A stretch of 64,000 bases of DNA from Lachnospiraceae bacterium (GCA_014799465.1 JAAVHZ010000043.1:1-64000); one strand, 5' to 3'; positions 46,292-60,222 are shown, counted from the stretch's first letter. The notes: generated from the sequence alone by a model not told the origin. Translations and numbers: made by a program.

Positions 46292-47077
46292 ATGGAAAGA
46301 AAAATAGTATTTTTTGATATAGACGGAACATTATACCAATATGGTAAGGATATAGCCGTGTCAACTGTCTTGGCAATAAAAAAACTTAAAGATAACGGAC
46401 ATATTCCCGTCATATGTACAGGGCGGACAAAATCAATGATATTTGATGATATATTCAATATGGGTTTTGATAGTTTAATATCAGGCGGAGGTACATATGC
46501 GGAATATAAGGGGAAGGAACTATATCTGTATGAAATGGACAAAGAAAAGGCAATAAGGGCAGTTCAGGCAATGCATAAATATGGATTTATGCCAATTCCG
46601 GAAGGTCACAGATATATGTATGTTGATAAAAATAATATTGAGGATATATACAGACCCATTTTTGAAATATACAAAAAAGAAATCAGTAACAGGATTAAAC
46701 AAATAGATTTTGAAGATTTAAAAATATCTAAGATAAGCGGAGTGATAAAAAGCAATTCTGATATTGAAGGAATAAAGAAAGAACTTGATAGCGAATATAC
46801 TTTTGTAAATCACGGCGGAAATCTGCTGGAGCTTATTCCCAAACCATTCTCAAAGGCAGTAGGTATAGAAAAGATGATAGAATATTTGAAAATACCAATT
46901 AGTAATACGTATGCTTTTGGAGACAGTTTTAATGATTTGGAAATGCTGACGTATGTTAAATATGGGGTTGCAATGGGAAATAGTAATCCGGATTTGTTTA
47001 AACATGTTAAATACAAAACAGAAAGTATGGATGAGGATGGAATATACAAGAGTCTGGAAAGATTCGGATTAATTTAG
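46292..47077 (+). CDS. HAD-family phosphatase, Cof type (subfamily IIB)
   Basis: 261 residues. Motif I FFDIDGTLY with nucleophile Asp9, motif II CTGRT, a C2-type cap (~80-180), motif III Lys in the KPFSKAVG stretch, and motif IV GDSFNDLEML. These enzymes dephosphorylate sugar phosphates, PLP or FMN. Substrate unknown. GAAGGTGG precedes the ATG. The next gene follows after 27 bases. Confidence 0.9.
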   Translation: MERKIVFFDIDGTLYQYGKDIAVSTVLAIKKLKDNGHIPVICTGRTKSMIFDDIFNMGFDSLISGGGTYAEYKGKELYLYEMDKEKAIRAVQAMHKYGFMPIPEGHRYMYVDKNNIEDIYRPIFEIYKKEISNRIKQIDFEDLKISKISGVIKSNSDIEGIKKELDSEYTFVNHGGNLLELIPKPFSKAVGIEKMIEYLKIPISNTYAFGDSFNDLEMLTYVKYGVAMGNSNPDLFKHVKYKTESMDEDGIYKSLERFGLI

Positions 47078-47104
47078 AGTAACAGTTCAGACAAGGAGTA
47101 CATA

Positions 47105-47998
47105 ATGAGAATAATTTACAAAAATGGAAATATAATAGTTGAGAATGTGGAGGATTTTGAATTAAGCCAGACTTTAGAGTGCGGACAATGTTTCAGATAT
47201 GATAAAATCGGTGATAATGATTATATAATTGTTGCAATGAATAAAATGCTTCATATTAAGCAGGAGGGCAAGACTCTTATATTATATGAAACTACAGAAG
47301 AAGAATATAGAAATATTTGGGAAGATTACTTTGATTTAAAAACAGATTATGGTGTAATAAAGAAAATACTGCTTGAAAAAGATGATAAGATAAAAGATGC
47401 CATAGAAACTCAAGGTGGGATAAGAATACTGAATCAGGATTTTGATGAGGTTCTTATGTCATTTATAATATCACAGAACCAGCAGATTCCAAGAATAAGA
47501 AAAATAATATCTGAAATATGCGAAAGATATGGAGATGAAGCAGGAACTTATAATGATAAAACATACTATACATTTCCTGATAAAAAGAAACTGGCATTAA
47601 TCAGTGAGGAAGAATACAGAGAGTGTAAAACCGGATTCAGGGCTTCTTATCTGTATGGTGCGGCACAATTATTGGCAGATGGAAGCATTAACGGAGAAGA
47701 ACTGAGAGGTTTTAGCAGGGAAGAGGCAGAGCAGAAACTTACAAGTATAAGAGGGGTTGGTAAGAAAGTGGCAGACTGTACATTACTTTTCGGTCTTGGA
47801 TTTAAGGCAGCGTTTCCTATAGATGTATGGGTAAAAAGGATAATGGAGGAATTGTATTTCGGAAAAGAAGTTAAAAAAGAGGTTATTCAGGAATATGCAG
47901 GAAAATCTTTTGGTGAGTGGGGCGGATACGCACAGCAGTATTTATTTGCATATGTCAGGGGAAATAAGTCAAAAAACAAGAAAAACAAAGAAAATTAA
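47105..47998 (+). CDS. 8-oxoguanine DNA glycosylase/AP lyase (Ogg1 type)
   Basis: 297 residues. N-terminal OGG_N domain (FELSQTLECGQCFRY), then the HhH-GPD fold: SFIISQNQQIPRIRKII, hairpin and catalytic region GVGKKVADC with Lys221 as the Schiff-base lysine, and FPIDVWVKR with Asp240. It excises oxidised guanine. The Ogg1 type, rather than MutM, is common in Clostridia. AAGGAG precedes the ATG. Confidence 0.92.
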   Translation: MRIIYKNGNIIVENVEDFELSQTLECGQCFRYDKIGDNDYIIVAMNKMLHIKQEGKTLILYETTEEEYRNIWEDYFDLKTDYGVIKKILLEKDDKIKDAIETQGGIRILNQDFDEVLMSFIISQNQQIPRIRKIISEICERYGDEAGTYNDKTYYTFPDKKKLALISEEEYRECKTGFRASYLYGAAQLLADGSINGEELRGFSREEAEQKLTSIRGVGKKVADCTLLFGLGFKAAFPIDVWVKRIMEELYFGKEVKKEVIQEYAGKSFGEWGGYAQQYLFAYVRGNKSKNKKNKEN

Positions 47999-48051
47999 AG
48001 TAAAACATTAAAAAAGTAAGTAAATGGAAGAAAAATCCATAAAAATCGAAC

Positions 48052-48080
48052 TTGCATAAAAGCTATAAAGACATTATTAT
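48052..48080 (+). promoter_or_regulatory. SigA-type promoter of groESL
   Basis: TTGCAT (48052-48057), 17-bp spacer, TATTAT (48075-48080). The CIRCE operator starts 12 bases after the -10. Confidence 0.75.
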
Positions 48081-48092
48081 AGGCAATATGAA

Positions 48093-48119
48093 TTAGCACT
48101 CGATACAAACGAGTGCTAA
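48093..48119 (+). promoter_or_regulatory. CIRCE operator of groESL
   Basis: TTAGCACTC-N9-GAGTGCTAA, a perfect match to the HrcA-binding consensus, placed around the start of transcription. HrcA (encoded at 52421) should repress here until heat or unfolded protein titrates GroEL. Confidence 0.97.
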
Positions 48120-48154
48120 TAAAAAGAAGAACAGTATGATTGGAGGATGTTATC

Positions 48155-48439
48155 ATGAAGTTAGTACCATTGGGAGACAGAGTAGTATTAAAACAGTTAG
48201 TTGCGGAAGAGACAACAAAGTCAGGTATAGTATTGCCGGGTCAGGCAAAAGAAAAACCACAGCAGGCTGAGGTTATAGCCGTAGGACCGGGCGGAGTGGT
48301 TGACGGTAAAGAAATTAAAATGGAAGTTAAAACAGGAGATAAAGTTATATATTCAAAATATTCAGGAACAGAAGTTAAGATTGAAGATGTTGACTATATA
48401 ATTGTAAAACAGAATGATATTCTTGCAGTTGTAGAATAA
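48155..48439 (+). CDS. groES: Co-chaperonin GroES
   Basis: 94 residues, standard length. PLGDRVVLKQL at the start, the mobile-loop region AEETTKSGIVLPGQAKEKPQQ, and KYSGTEVKIEDVDYIIVKQNDILAVVE at the end are diagnostic (cited as separate segments). It caps GroEL. The ATG follows GGAGG; the in-frame TTG at 48140 is rejected. Repressed through CIRCE. Confidence 0.97.
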   Translation: MKLVPLGDRVVLKQLVAEETTKSGIVLPGQAKEKPQQAEVIAVGPGGVVDGKEIKMEVKTGDKVIYSKYSGTEVKIEDVDYIIVKQNDILAVVE

Positions 48440-48444
48440 AATCA

Positions 48445-50098
<1,654 letters not shown>

Positions 50099-50138
50099 TA
50101 TCATATTTGAAAAGATTCGCAAAATAGTATATAATTAT

Positions 50139-50178
50139 GAGACACGATTTGAAATATATTTGAATCGTGTCTCTATTA
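50139..50178 (+). terminator. Terminator of groESL
   Basis: 11-bp stem GAGACACGATT/AATCGTGTCTC with a T-rich but interrupted tail. Confidence 0.75.
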
Positions 50179-50199
50179 TTTTGTAAAAGGAATGGTTTT

Positions 50200-52245
50200 A
50201 TGACGGAGAGATTAAGGTTTATACTGTCTGTTATTATATTATTGTTAGTGTGTGTAACAACAGTAAAGGCGGATGATACAAACTACATATTGGGCAGGGA
50301 AATGACAGAAGAAGAGATTATGTATCAACAACAGTTTGAACCTTCCAATTCCACGTATATAGAAGAGAAAATGACAGCACAGCCTGCAAGGTATGATAAG
50401 AATATATTAAGCCGCTCAAATGCCTTAGAAGAAAGATATGATACCAGAGAGACCACAGGTATATCATTGGTCAAAAATCAGGATTATAAAAATAAGACAT
50501 ATGGTACATGCTGGGCATTCGGTACGATGGGAATGAGTGAATCCAATATTATGAAAAACAAGTCATTAAGTGAACTTGATTTGTCGGAAATGCATCTTGT
50601 GTATTTTGCATACCACAGACCAGTGGATCCGCTTGGAGGAACAGAGGGAGATTATAATAGTTCGGGAAGTATGGATTACAGACAGATTGGAGGAAATGCA
50701 TATCTTTCAATATCGGCACTTGCTTCATGGATGGGTCCTGTTGATGAAAGCATACTTACATATGCTAACGTGGAAGTTCCGAATCTGAATGTGGATGAGA
50801 GCCTTGCATATAAAAATGTGAAAGCACATTTACAGAACTCATACTGGATATCAATGCAGGACAGAGACATAGTAAAAAATATGATAAAACAATATGGCAG
50901 TGTGCAGGTTAGTTTCAGATGGAATATATCATTTTACAATTATTCCACCGCTTCATATTTTAAATATGATTCTGCAGGCACAGGGCAGAGCCATGCTGTT
51001 ACGATAGTGGGATGGGATGATAGTTATTCTGTTTCTAATTTTAAAAAGTCTCCTAAATCTTCCGGGGCATGGCTGGTGAAAAACAGCTGGGGTGATAAAT
51101 GGGGAGATAAAGGATATTTCTGGATGTCATATGAAGATGTTTCAATACAGGATTCAACGGCATTTGTATATGATTATGAAGAAGCAGATAATTATGATTA
51201 TAACTATCAGTATGACGGAACGGCAGACCTTTCGCACTATGCAGGATATGGCACAAATGAGGCGTGGATGGCGAATATATTCGAGGCAAATTCAGATGAA
51301 GCACTAAGGGCAGTATCTTTTTATCTCTTAGGGGCAGGTATGGAGTATGATATACAGGTATACACCGGACTTACAGACAGTAGTAACCCTATAAGTGGTA
51401 GTCAGTGTTTTGAGGAAATGCAGCATGGAAGCAGGGCAGCAATGGGATATTATACTGTAAAACTTAAGAATTCAGTGCCTCTAAAAAAAGGAGAGAAGTT
51501 TTCTATAGTTATAAAACTTAGGAATAATTATGAAAATGCCGTTATACCATTAGAGACTACAGAGACGGCAGGATATGAGGTTACAGCATATTCAAAAGAA
51601 GGACAGAGTTTTATCAGTCATAACGGAATCAAATGGAATGACCGTAGCAGCAATGGGAATGTACGAATTAAGGCATTTACTGATAAGGTGGAGCTTGGAA
51701 CTGTTTGGAACATACAGGTGAGTAGTGAAGAAACCAAGTGTGTAAATGTAACATGGGGTAAGGACAATAGGTTTGATGGATACTGCATATATAGAAAAGA
51801 ATCTGCGGATGACAGCTATCAAATTATAGGCAGAACGGAAAATAATACGGCTTTATTTACAGATGAAACAGCATCTTTTGGAGGAGAGTATTTTTATACG
51901 GTAAAAGGATATAAATATATTGATGATACTTGTTATTATAGCAGGGAGTCATATGGTGCTTATATAAAACTCAAACTGCCAAGTGTTGTAGTAAAAACTA
52001 AAAAGAGGATTTCAAATGGCATGGAAGTAACATGGCAGAAATCAGATGGGGCATCAGGGTATTGTATATACCGTAGTACATCTAAAAACGGAAAATATAC
52101 CATTATTAAGAATGTTACATCAGGAAATACAAAGTCATTTAAAGATAGAACGGCAAAGGCGGATAAAAAATATTATTATAAGGTACGGGCATATAGGTTT
52201 ATTAATGGTCGGGTTGTTTATGCGGAGTATTCAGATGCAGTTTAG
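50200..52245 (+). CDS. Secreted papain-family (C1A) protease with fibronectin III domains
   Basis: 681 residues. Signal peptide (MTERLRFILSVIILLLVCVTTVKA). Papain fold with Cys104 in TYGTCWAFGTMG, His265 in GQSHAVTIVGW and Asn295 in LVKNSWGDKWG, so the triad is complete. A lectin-like/Big-type segment follows (~340-500), then two fibronectin type III modules (~510-600, 605-681). No anchor motif at the end. It is placed between the two heat-shock operons but has its own AAAAGGAATGGTTTT start region. Likely digests host or dietary protein outside the cell. Confidence 0.9.
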   Translation: MTERLRFILSVIILLLVCVTTVKADDTNYILGREMTEEEIMYQQQFEPSNSTYIEEKMTAQPARYDKNILSRSNALEERYDTRETTGISLVKNQDYKNKTYGTCWAFGTMGMSESNIMKNKSLSELDLSEMHLVYFAYHRPVDPLGGTEGDYNSSGSMDYRQIGGNAYLSISALASWMGPVDESILTYANVEVPNLNVDESLAYKNVKAHLQNSYWISMQDRDIVKNMIKQYGSVQVSFRWNISFYNYSTASYFKYDSAGTGQSHAVTIVGWDDSYSVSNFKKSPKSSGAWLVKNSWGDKWGDKGYFWMSYEDVSIQDSTAFVYDYEEADNYDYNYQYDGTADLSHYAGYGTNEAWMANIFEANSDEALRAVSFYLLGAGMEYDIQVYTGLTDSSNPISGSQCFEEMQHGSRAAMGYYTVKLKNSVPLKKGEKFSIVIKLRNNYENAVIPLETTETAGYEVTAYSKEGQSFISHNGIKWNDRSSNGNVRIKAFTDKVELGTVWNIQVSSEETKCVNVTWGKDNRFDGYCIYRKESADDSYQIIGRTENNTALFTDETASFGGEYFYTVKGYKYIDDTCYYSRESYGAYIKLKLPSVVVKTKKRISNGMEVTWQKSDGASGYCIYRSTSKNGKYTIIKNVTSGNTKSFKDRTAKADKKYYYKVRAYRFINGRVVYAEYSDAV

Positions 52246-52315
52246 GAATAATATATGAAAAATATGCAATAATGTAGTAATATTAAAATTATTTTTAATT
52301 TATATTGAAAAAATG

Positions 52316-52344
52316 TTGACATTCAACAATTAAAGTGCTATCTT
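52316..52344 (+). promoter_or_regulatory. SigA-type promoter of the hrcA operon
   Basis: TTGACA (52316-52321), 17-bp spacer, TATCTT (52339-52344). Confidence 0.75.
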
Positions 52345-52359
52345 ATCTTTATGAAAAGA

Positions 52360-52386
52360 TTAGCACTCTATTAAAGTGAGTGCTAA
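52360..52386 (+). promoter_or_regulatory. CIRCE operator of hrcA-grpE-dnaK-dnaJ
   Basis: TTAGCACTC-N9-GAGTGCTAA, perfect, 15 bases after the -10. It gives autoregulation by HrcA. Confidence 0.97.
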
Positions 52387-52420
52387 CAAAATAAAAAAAC
52401 ATAGATTCAAAGGTGATTAT

Positions 52421-53467
52421 ATGGAACTGGATGAAAGAAAACTTAAGATACTTAAGGCAATAGTCCGGAATTATCTTGAGACAGGGGAACCGGTTGGTTC
52501 CAGAACAATTTCAAAGTATACAGATTTGAATCTTAGTTCAGCAACTATCCGTAATGAAATGTCTGATCTTGAAGATATGGGCTACATAATACAGCCCCAT
52601 ACATCAGCAGGAAGGATTCCTTCTGATAAAGGGTATAGATTATATGTAGATAATATGATGCAGGAAAAATCAGACGAACTTTCAAAGCAGCAGCAGGAAA
52701 TAACTGAAATGAAAGAATTTCTTACGGAAAAAGTTGAAAAGGTTGAAGAACTTCTTCAGAAGACCGCAAAGCTGCTGGCAAATAATACCAACTATGCAAC
52801 TATGGTTTCATCACCAAGATTTGCTAAAAGGCTTAAATTCATTCAGCTTTCACTGTTAGACAGAGAAAAGCTTTTGTGTGTGGTTGTATTGGAAGGTAAT
52901 GTGATTAAAAATAAAATAGTAACATTATCTAAAGATATAGATGAAGAAACCATATTAAAACTGAATATATTGTTAAACAGTACCCTTAACGGACTTACAG
53001 TGGAAGAAATTAATCTGGGAATAATATCCAAGATAACCGGTCAGGCAGGAGAGCAGATGGAACTGGTTCGGCAGATACTTGAGATAATAGCAGAAGTGGT
53101 AGGTTCCGGTGATGATATGAAGATATATACAAGCGGTACTACAAATATATTAAAATATCCTGAGCTAAGCGATAGCAGCCATGCAAGTGAGCTGATAAAT
53201 GTATTAGAAGAAAAGAATCAGCTTACAAGTCTTATATCCGTAGGTGAATCAGGAGAGGAAAATACAGGAATCCAGGTTTATATAGGAAATGAAACACCGG
53301 TAAAGACAATGAAAGACTGCAGTGTTGTAACAATGACTTATGAAATTGAGGATGGAGTTCAGGGGACAATAGGTATTATCGGTCCTAAGAGAATGGATTA
53401 TGAAAAAGTAGTTGAAAATCTAAAGACCGTTAAAGAACAATTAGATGAGGCATTTAAAAAAAATTAA
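52421..53467 (+). CDS. hrcA: Heat-inducible transcription repressor HrcA
   Basis: 348 residues. N-terminal winged helix (LKAIVRNYLETGEPVGSRTISKY, SSATIRNEMSDLEDMGYI), the conserved PHTSAGRIPSDKGYR loop, then a GAF-like domain. It binds the two CIRCE sites in this window. ATG at 52421 follows AAAGGTG; the in-frame GTG at 52376 lies inside CIRCE and is rejected. Confidence 0.97.
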   Translation: MELDERKLKILKAIVRNYLETGEPVGSRTISKYTDLNLSSATIRNEMSDLEDMGYIIQPHTSAGRIPSDKGYRLYVDNMMQEKSDELSKQQQEITEMKEFLTEKVEKVEELLQKTAKLLANNTNYATMVSSPRFAKRLKFIQLSLLDREKLLCVVVLEGNVIKNKIVTLSKDIDEETILKLNILLNSTLNGLTVEEINLGIISKITGQAGEQMELVRQILEIIAEVVGSGDDMKIYTSGTTNILKYPELSDSSHASELINVLEEKNQLTSLISVGESGEENTGIQVYIGNETPVKTMKDCSVVTMTYEIEDGVQGTIGIIGPKRMDYEKVVENLKTVKEQLDEAFKKN

Positions 53468-53497
53468 TAAGGTGCCGGGGAAAGGTGGTATGTACAG

Positions 53498-54109
53498 TTG
53501 GCAGATAACAAAAAAGTAAATCCTGAGACTGCTGAAGAAGAAAAATTGGAAGAGACTTTGGAAGAAGAGGCTGTTCAGAAGGAAGACAACGAAACAGAAA
53601 AAAACGAAGAAGATGAAAAAGGGGATGAGGGAGGTAAGGAGAAAAAGTCATTCTTCAAAAAAGAAAAGAAAGATAAAAAAGACCTTATTATAGAAGAGCT
53701 TACAGACAAATATAAAAGGACATTTGCTGAATTTGATAATTTTAGGAAACGTTCTGAAAAAGAAAAATCAGCAATGTATGAAATAGGTGCAAAGGATATG
53801 GTTGAAAGAATCCTGCCTATAGTTGATAACTTTGAAAGAGGATTGGCAACAGTGCCGGATGAGGATAAGAAACTTCCTTTTGTAGATGGAATGGATAAGA
53901 TTTATAAGCAGCTTATGAAGGCATTGGAAGAAGCAGGAGTAAAACCTATTGAAGCAGTTGGCAAGGAATTTGATCCGGAATATCATAATGCAGTAATACA
54001 TGTGGAAGATGAAGCATTTGGAGAAAATATAATTGCGGAAGAACTTCAGAAAGGTTATATGTATAGAGATACAGTTGTCAGACACAGTATGGTGAAAGTT
54101 GCAAATTAA
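53498..54109 (+). CDS. grpE: Nucleotide exchange factor GrpE
   Basis: 203 residues. Very acidic N-terminal extension (~1-50), long coiled coil, then the beta domain (VEAVGKEFDP-type region, EYHNAVIHVED). Family signature FAEFDNFRKRSEKEK. It releases ADP from DnaK. The start is a TTG at 53498: AAAGGTGG stands nine bases before it and the nearby ATG (53490) is out of frame. Confidence 0.96.
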   Translation: MADNKKVNPETAEEEKLEETLEEEAVQKEDNETEKNEEDEKGDEGGKEKKSFFKKEKKDKKDLIIEELTDKYKRTFAEFDNFRKRSEKEKSAMYEIGAKDMVERILPIVDNFERGLATVPDEDKKLPFVDGMDKIYKQLMKALEEAGVKPIEAVGKEFDPEYHNAVIHVEDEAFGENIIAEELQKGYMYRDTVVRHSMVKVAN

Positions 54110-54114
54110 GTTAA

Positions 54115-56004
<1,890 letters not shown>

Positions 56005-56136
56005 TATCGGTGTAGGCATAAGCGGACCCTGGGGAATCTGTAAGCATGCAATTTATCATTTAAATTTGGTAAAAAATATGCTATGATTACTCAGGGTATC
56101 GCACTATTAAAATAAAAGGAAATCAGGGGATGACCA

Positions 56137-57312
56137 ATGGCAGATAAAAGAGATTACTATGAAGTGCTTGGCGTTGACAGAGATGCAGATGACGCAGCAT
56201 TAAAAAAAGCCTATAGAGTATTGGCAAAAAAATACCATCCGGACATTAATCCCGGAGATAAAGAAGCGGAGGCCAAATTTAAAGAAGCTTCAGAGGCATA
56301 TGCAGTATTAAGTGATCCTGAGAAGAGAAGGCAGTATGACCAGTTCGGTCATGCAGCATTTGATGGAGGCGGAGGTGCCACTGCAGGAGGCTTTAACTTT
56401 GATTTTGGTGATATGGGTGACATATTCGGTGACATGTTCGGAGATTTGTTCGGAGGTGGCAGAAGCCGTCGTCCAAATAATGGTCCGCAGCGTGGCAGCA
56501 ATATAAGAACCAGTGTGAGAGTTACATTTGAGGATGCAGTATTTGGCTGTGAGAAAGAGATAGACCTTACACTTAAAGATGAGTGCGAGACATGTCATGG
56601 AACAGGTGCAAAACCGGGAACTTCTCCGGTAACATGTTCTAAATGTGGTGGAAAAGGTCAGATTATCTATACTCAGCAGTCACTGTTTGGTATGGTAAGA
56701 AATGTACAGACCTGTCCTGACTGTAACGGAAAAGGAAAAGTAGTAAAAGAAAAATGTGCATCATGTTATGGAACAGGCTATAAGAGCAGCAGGAAAAAGA
56801 TACAGGTTACAATACCGGCAGGTATAGATAACGGACAGAGTGTAAGAATACGTGGTAAGGGAGAACCTGGAATAAACGGAGGAGAAAGAGGAGACTTACT
56901 TGTAGAGGTTGTGGTTTCCAGACATCCGATATTCCAGAGACAGGGATTCGATTTGTATTCAACATCTCCGATATCGTTTGCACAGGCAGCCATCGGTGGA
57001 GATATAAAGATAAAGACCATAGATGGTGAAGTACTGTTTAATATTAAGGCCGGCACACAAACAGATACTAAAATAAGACTTAAAGGAAAAGGTGTACCGA
57101 CATTAAGAAATAAAAATGTCCGTGGAGACCATTTTGTTACACTGGTGGTACAGGTGCCGGAGCGTCTGACAAATGAGCAGAAGGATTTGCTTATAAAGTT
57201 TGATGAATTATCGGGAGATACATTAAATGCAGGAAAGGAAGCCGGAAAGTCCAAAGAAGAAAAACCTAAGAAAAAAGGGTTTATGGACAAATTAAAAGAT
57301 ACATTGAATTAG
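56137..57312 (+). CDS. dnaJ: Chaperone DnaJ (Hsp40)
   Basis: 391 residues. J domain with HPD ([12 protein letters not shown]), a Gly/Phe-rich linker ([11 protein letters not shown]), then four CxxCxGxG zinc repeats ([32 protein letters not shown]) and the C-terminal substrate-binding domains. A complete type I DnaJ that stimulates DnaK. Confidence 0.98.
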   Translation: MADKRDYYEVLGVDRDADDAALKKAYRVLAKKYHPDINPGDKEAEAKFKEASEAYAVLSDPEKRRQYDQFGHAAFDGGGGATAGGFNFDFGDMGDIFGDMFGDLFGGGRSRRPNNGPQRGSNIRTSVRVTFEDAVFGCEKEIDLTLKDECETCHGTGAKPGTSPVTCSKCGGKGQIIYTQQSLFGMVRNVQTCPDCNGKGKVVKEKCASCYGTGYKSSRKKIQVTIPAGIDNGQSVRIRGKGEPGINGGERGDLLVEVVVSRHPIFQRQGFDLYSTSPISFAQAAIGGDIKIKTIDGEVLFNIKAGTQTDTKIRLKGKGVPTLRNKNVRGDHFVTLVVQVPERLTNEQKDLLIKFDELSGDTLNAGKEAGKSKEEKPKKKGFMDKLKDTLN

Positions 57313-57334
57313 ACCCGGCAGAAGGTTCAGATAT

Positions 57335-58279
57335 ATGAAATGGAATAAATTCAGACTTACAACCACAACAGAAGCCGTTGACTTTGTCAGCGGCTTACTT
57401 GCTGAACAGGGAATTGACGGAATAGAAATAGAAGATAATATTCAGTTATCGGAGGAAGATAAAAAGAAAATGTATATAGATATACTTCCGAATCTTCCCG
57501 AAGATGACGGTCATGCATATATTACATTCTATATGGATGATAATATGGATAAGGACAAAGTTATTGAAGAATTAAAACAAGGACTTGAGGAATTAAAAGA
57601 ATTTGTAAACGTAGGTTCAATGATTTTAGAAGAGTCGGTTACGGAAGATAAAGACTGGATAAATAATTGGAAACAGTATTTTAAGCCGTTTGATATAGAT
57701 GATATACTTATAAAACCTACATGGGAGCAGGCGGATGACGGAAAATATTCAATGGTCATAGATATTGACCCGGGTACATCATTTGGAACGGGAAGGCATG
57801 AGACCACGCAGTTATGTATAAGGCAGTTAAGAAAATATGTAAAGGAAAGCAGCACATTACTCGATGTAGGATGTGGAAGCGGAATACTTTCTATAATAGG
57901 AAAGAAGCTGGGTGCAGCTAAAGTAACCGGAATAGATATTGATGAAAATGCCGTAAATGCATCAATTGAAAATGCATTGGTAAATCATATTGAAGCGGAT
58001 TTTTATGCCGGTGATATTATAAGTGATAAAGAAATACAAGACAAAACGGGATATGAGTGTTATGATATAGTAGTTGCAAATATTCTGGCAGATATTATAA
58101 TACCATTATCGGCAGTAATAGCACCACATATGAAGACAGGCGGACTGTTTATTACTTCCGGTATAATAGATAATAAAGAAAAAGATGTAGTAAATGCCAT
58201 AGAACAGGCAGACAGGCTTCAGGTAAAGGAAATTACAAGACAGGGAGACTGGGTATCGGTTACTGCTGTTAAGATATAG
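57335..58279 (+). CDS. prmA: Ribosomal protein L11 methyltransferase
   Basis: 314 residues. SAM-binding core LLDVGCGSGILSI and catalytic-region motif VVANILADIIIPL, with the PrmA-specific DPGTSFGTGRHETTQ. N-terminal substrate domain (~1-120). It trimethylates L11. It stands 22 bases after dnaJ, an arrangement frequent in Firmicutes. Confidence 0.95.
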   Translation: MKWNKFRLTTTTEAVDFVSGLLAEQGIDGIEIEDNIQLSEEDKKKMYIDILPNLPEDDGHAYITFYMDDNMDKDKVIEELKQGLEELKEFVNVGSMILEESVTEDKDWINNWKQYFKPFDIDDILIKPTWEQADDGKYSMVIDIDPGTSFGTGRHETTQLCIRQLRKYVKESSTLLDVGCGSGILSIIGKKLGAAKVTGIDIDENAVNASIENALVNHIEADFYAGDIISDKEIQDKTGYECYDIVVANILADIIIPLSAVIAPHMKTGGLFITSGIIDNKEKDVVNAIEQADRLQVKEITRQGDWVSVTAVKI

Positions 58280-58294
58280 CATGGAGGTAATGTC

Positions 58295-59032
58295 ATGCAC
58301 CATTTTTTTGTATCACCTGATAAGGTGAATGAGCAGGATATAATAATAAACGGACCGGATGTAAATCATATTAAGAATGTATTAAGAATGAAGACCGGAG
58401 AAGAAATTCTTATAAGTGACGGACAGGGTCAGGACTATCTGTGCGTGATAAGCAGTATGGATGAAGAAAAAGTTATAGCATCAATAACAGATAAAAACTA
58501 TTCCGGTACAGAGTTAAAAACAAGAATATGGCTGTTTCAGGCACTTCCTAAAAACGATAAAATGGAATTTATAATACAAAAGGCTGTTGAACTTGGTGCA
58601 TATGCCATTGTACCGGTAAAAACTTCAAGGTGTGTAGTAAAATTGGATGAGAAAAAGGCACAGACCAAATTAAAACGATGGAATGCTATATCAGAAAGTG
58701 CCGCAAAGCAGTCACGAAGAAGTATAATACCGGAAGTTTTGAAACCGATGAATTTTGCGGATGCACTTTTATATGCGGATAGATTTGACATGAATATTAT
58801 TCCGTATGAAAATTATAAGGATATGGAACAGACCGTAAAGACACTTGAAAATATTGAAGAAATGAAAGATATAGGAATATTTATAGGACCGGAAGGCGGA
58901 TTTGCAGAGGATGAAATAGAAAAAGCAATGGCTCTTTCTGTTCATCCTATATCACTGGGAAGAAGAATACTGCGGACAGAGACAGCAGGCATGAGCATAT
59001 TGTCTGTATTGATGTTCCGTCTTGAACGATAG
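58295..59032 (+). CDS. rsmE: 16S rRNA (uracil1498-N3)-methyltransferase
   Basis: 245 residues. SPOUT fold with a PUA-like N-terminus (HHFFVSPDKVNEQDIIINGPDVNHIKNVLR-type start, seen in parts) and the knot motifs FIGPEGGFAEDEIE and LGRRILRTETAGMSIL. Directly follows prmA, as in many Firmicutes. GGAGGTAATGTC precedes the ATG. Confidence 0.95.
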   Translation: MHHFFVSPDKVNEQDIIINGPDVNHIKNVLRMKTGEEILISDGQGQDYLCVISSMDEEKVIASITDKNYSGTELKTRIWLFQALPKNDKMEFIIQKAVELGAYAIVPVKTSRCVVKLDEKKAQTKLKRWNAISESAAKQSRRSIIPEVLKPMNFADALLYADRFDMNIIPYENYKDMEQTVKTLENIEEMKDIGIFIGPEGGFAEDEIEKAMALSVHPISLGRRILRTETAGMSILSVLMFRLER

Positions 59033-59046
59033 AAAGGCAGAGAGTT

Positions 59047-60201
59047 ATGGAGGCATATTTGGACAATTCAGCCACCACAAAGGTGTATGACAGTGTAAAA
59101 GATATTATGATAAAGGTTATGACGGAGGATTATGGAAATCCTTCATCACTTCATATGCGTGGATTGGAGGCGGAAAAATATATAAAGCAGGCAAGAGAGG
59201 ATATTGCATCCATCCTTAAATGTCAGGAAAAGGAAATATTTTTTACATCCGGCGGGACGGAATCAAATAATATGGCTGTAATAGGTGCGGCAATGGCAAA
59301 CAGAAGAAAAGGAAATCATATAATAACCACAGCCATAGAGCATCCTTCCGTATTGGCACCGTTAGAATTTCTTGAAAATCAGGGATTTAAAGTTACAAGA
59401 ATCGGTGTGGATGAAAACGGAGTAATATCTGCTGATGAGGTAAAAGAAGCCATTTGTGATGATACCATACTGATATCCATAATGTATATAAACAATGAAA
59501 TAGGTTCAATACAGCCAATAGATGATGTGGCAGATATTATAGCAGCGAAAAATCCTGATATAATATTCCATGTAGATGCAATACAGGCATTTGGTAAGCT
59601 TAAGATATATCCGAAGCGACAGCATATAGATTTGCTATCGGTAAGCGGACATAAGATACACGGACCTAAAGGAGTGGGATTCCTTTATGTGAAAGATAAG
59701 ATTAAAGTAAGCCCGGTTATATATGGAGGAGGACAGCAAAAGGGAATGCGTTCAGGTACCGAAAATGTTCCGGGAATAGCAGGTCTTTCGGTGGCGTGTG
59801 TGGAATCATACAGGAACTTAAATGAAAAAATACAGAAAATAACAAATCTTAAAGACTACTTTACAGACAGTATATCAAAGCTTGACGGAATAAGGATAAA
59901 CAGCAGAAAAGGAAATGATGGTGCACCGCATATAGTAAGCGTAAGCTTTGAAGGTGTAAAGAGCGAAGTGCTTCTTCATGCACTTGAGGATAAAGGAATA
60001 TATGTATCGGCAGGTTCTGCATGTTCATCCAATAAGGCTGCCACAAGCAATACACTTAAAGGGATAGGGCTTCCTGAAAAGTATCTTGATTCAACATTAA
60101 GATTCAGTTTTTCTGAGTATACAACAAAGGAAGAACTTGATTATACAATTAAACAGATAGAAGGCATGCTGGATATGCTTAGAATATATAAACATTCATA
60201 A
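59047..60201 (+). CDS. Cysteine desulfurase, NifS/IscS type
   Basis: 384 residues. PLP enzyme taking sulfur from cysteine: YLDNSATTKV start, FTSGGTESNN, PLP-Lys in SVSGHKIHGPKGVGFLY and the active-site loop GSACSSNKAATSN. Located 21 bases before thiI, so its persulfide probably feeds tRNA 4-thiouridine formation through ThiI (the NifZ/ThiI pairing known in B. subtilis). Confidence 0.93.
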   Translation: MEAYLDNSATTKVYDSVKDIMIKVMTEDYGNPSSLHMRGLEAEKYIKQAREDIASILKCQEKEIFFTSGGTESNNMAVIGAAMANRRKGNHIITTAIEHPSVLAPLEFLENQGFKVTRIGVDENGVISADEVKEAICDDTILISIMYINNEIGSIQPIDDVADIIAAKNPDIIFHVDAIQAFGKLKIYPKRQHIDLLSVSGHKIHGPKGVGFLYVKDKIKVSPVIYGGGQQKGMRSGTENVPGIAGLSVACVESYRNLNEKIQKITNLKDYFTDSISKLDGIRINSRKGNDGAPHIVSVSFEGVKSEVLLHALEDKGIYVSAGSACSSNKAATSNTLKGIGLPEKYLDSTLRFSFSEYTTKEELDYTIKQIEGMLDMLRIYKHS

Positions 60202-60222
60202 ATAAGAAAGGCTGGTAATCCA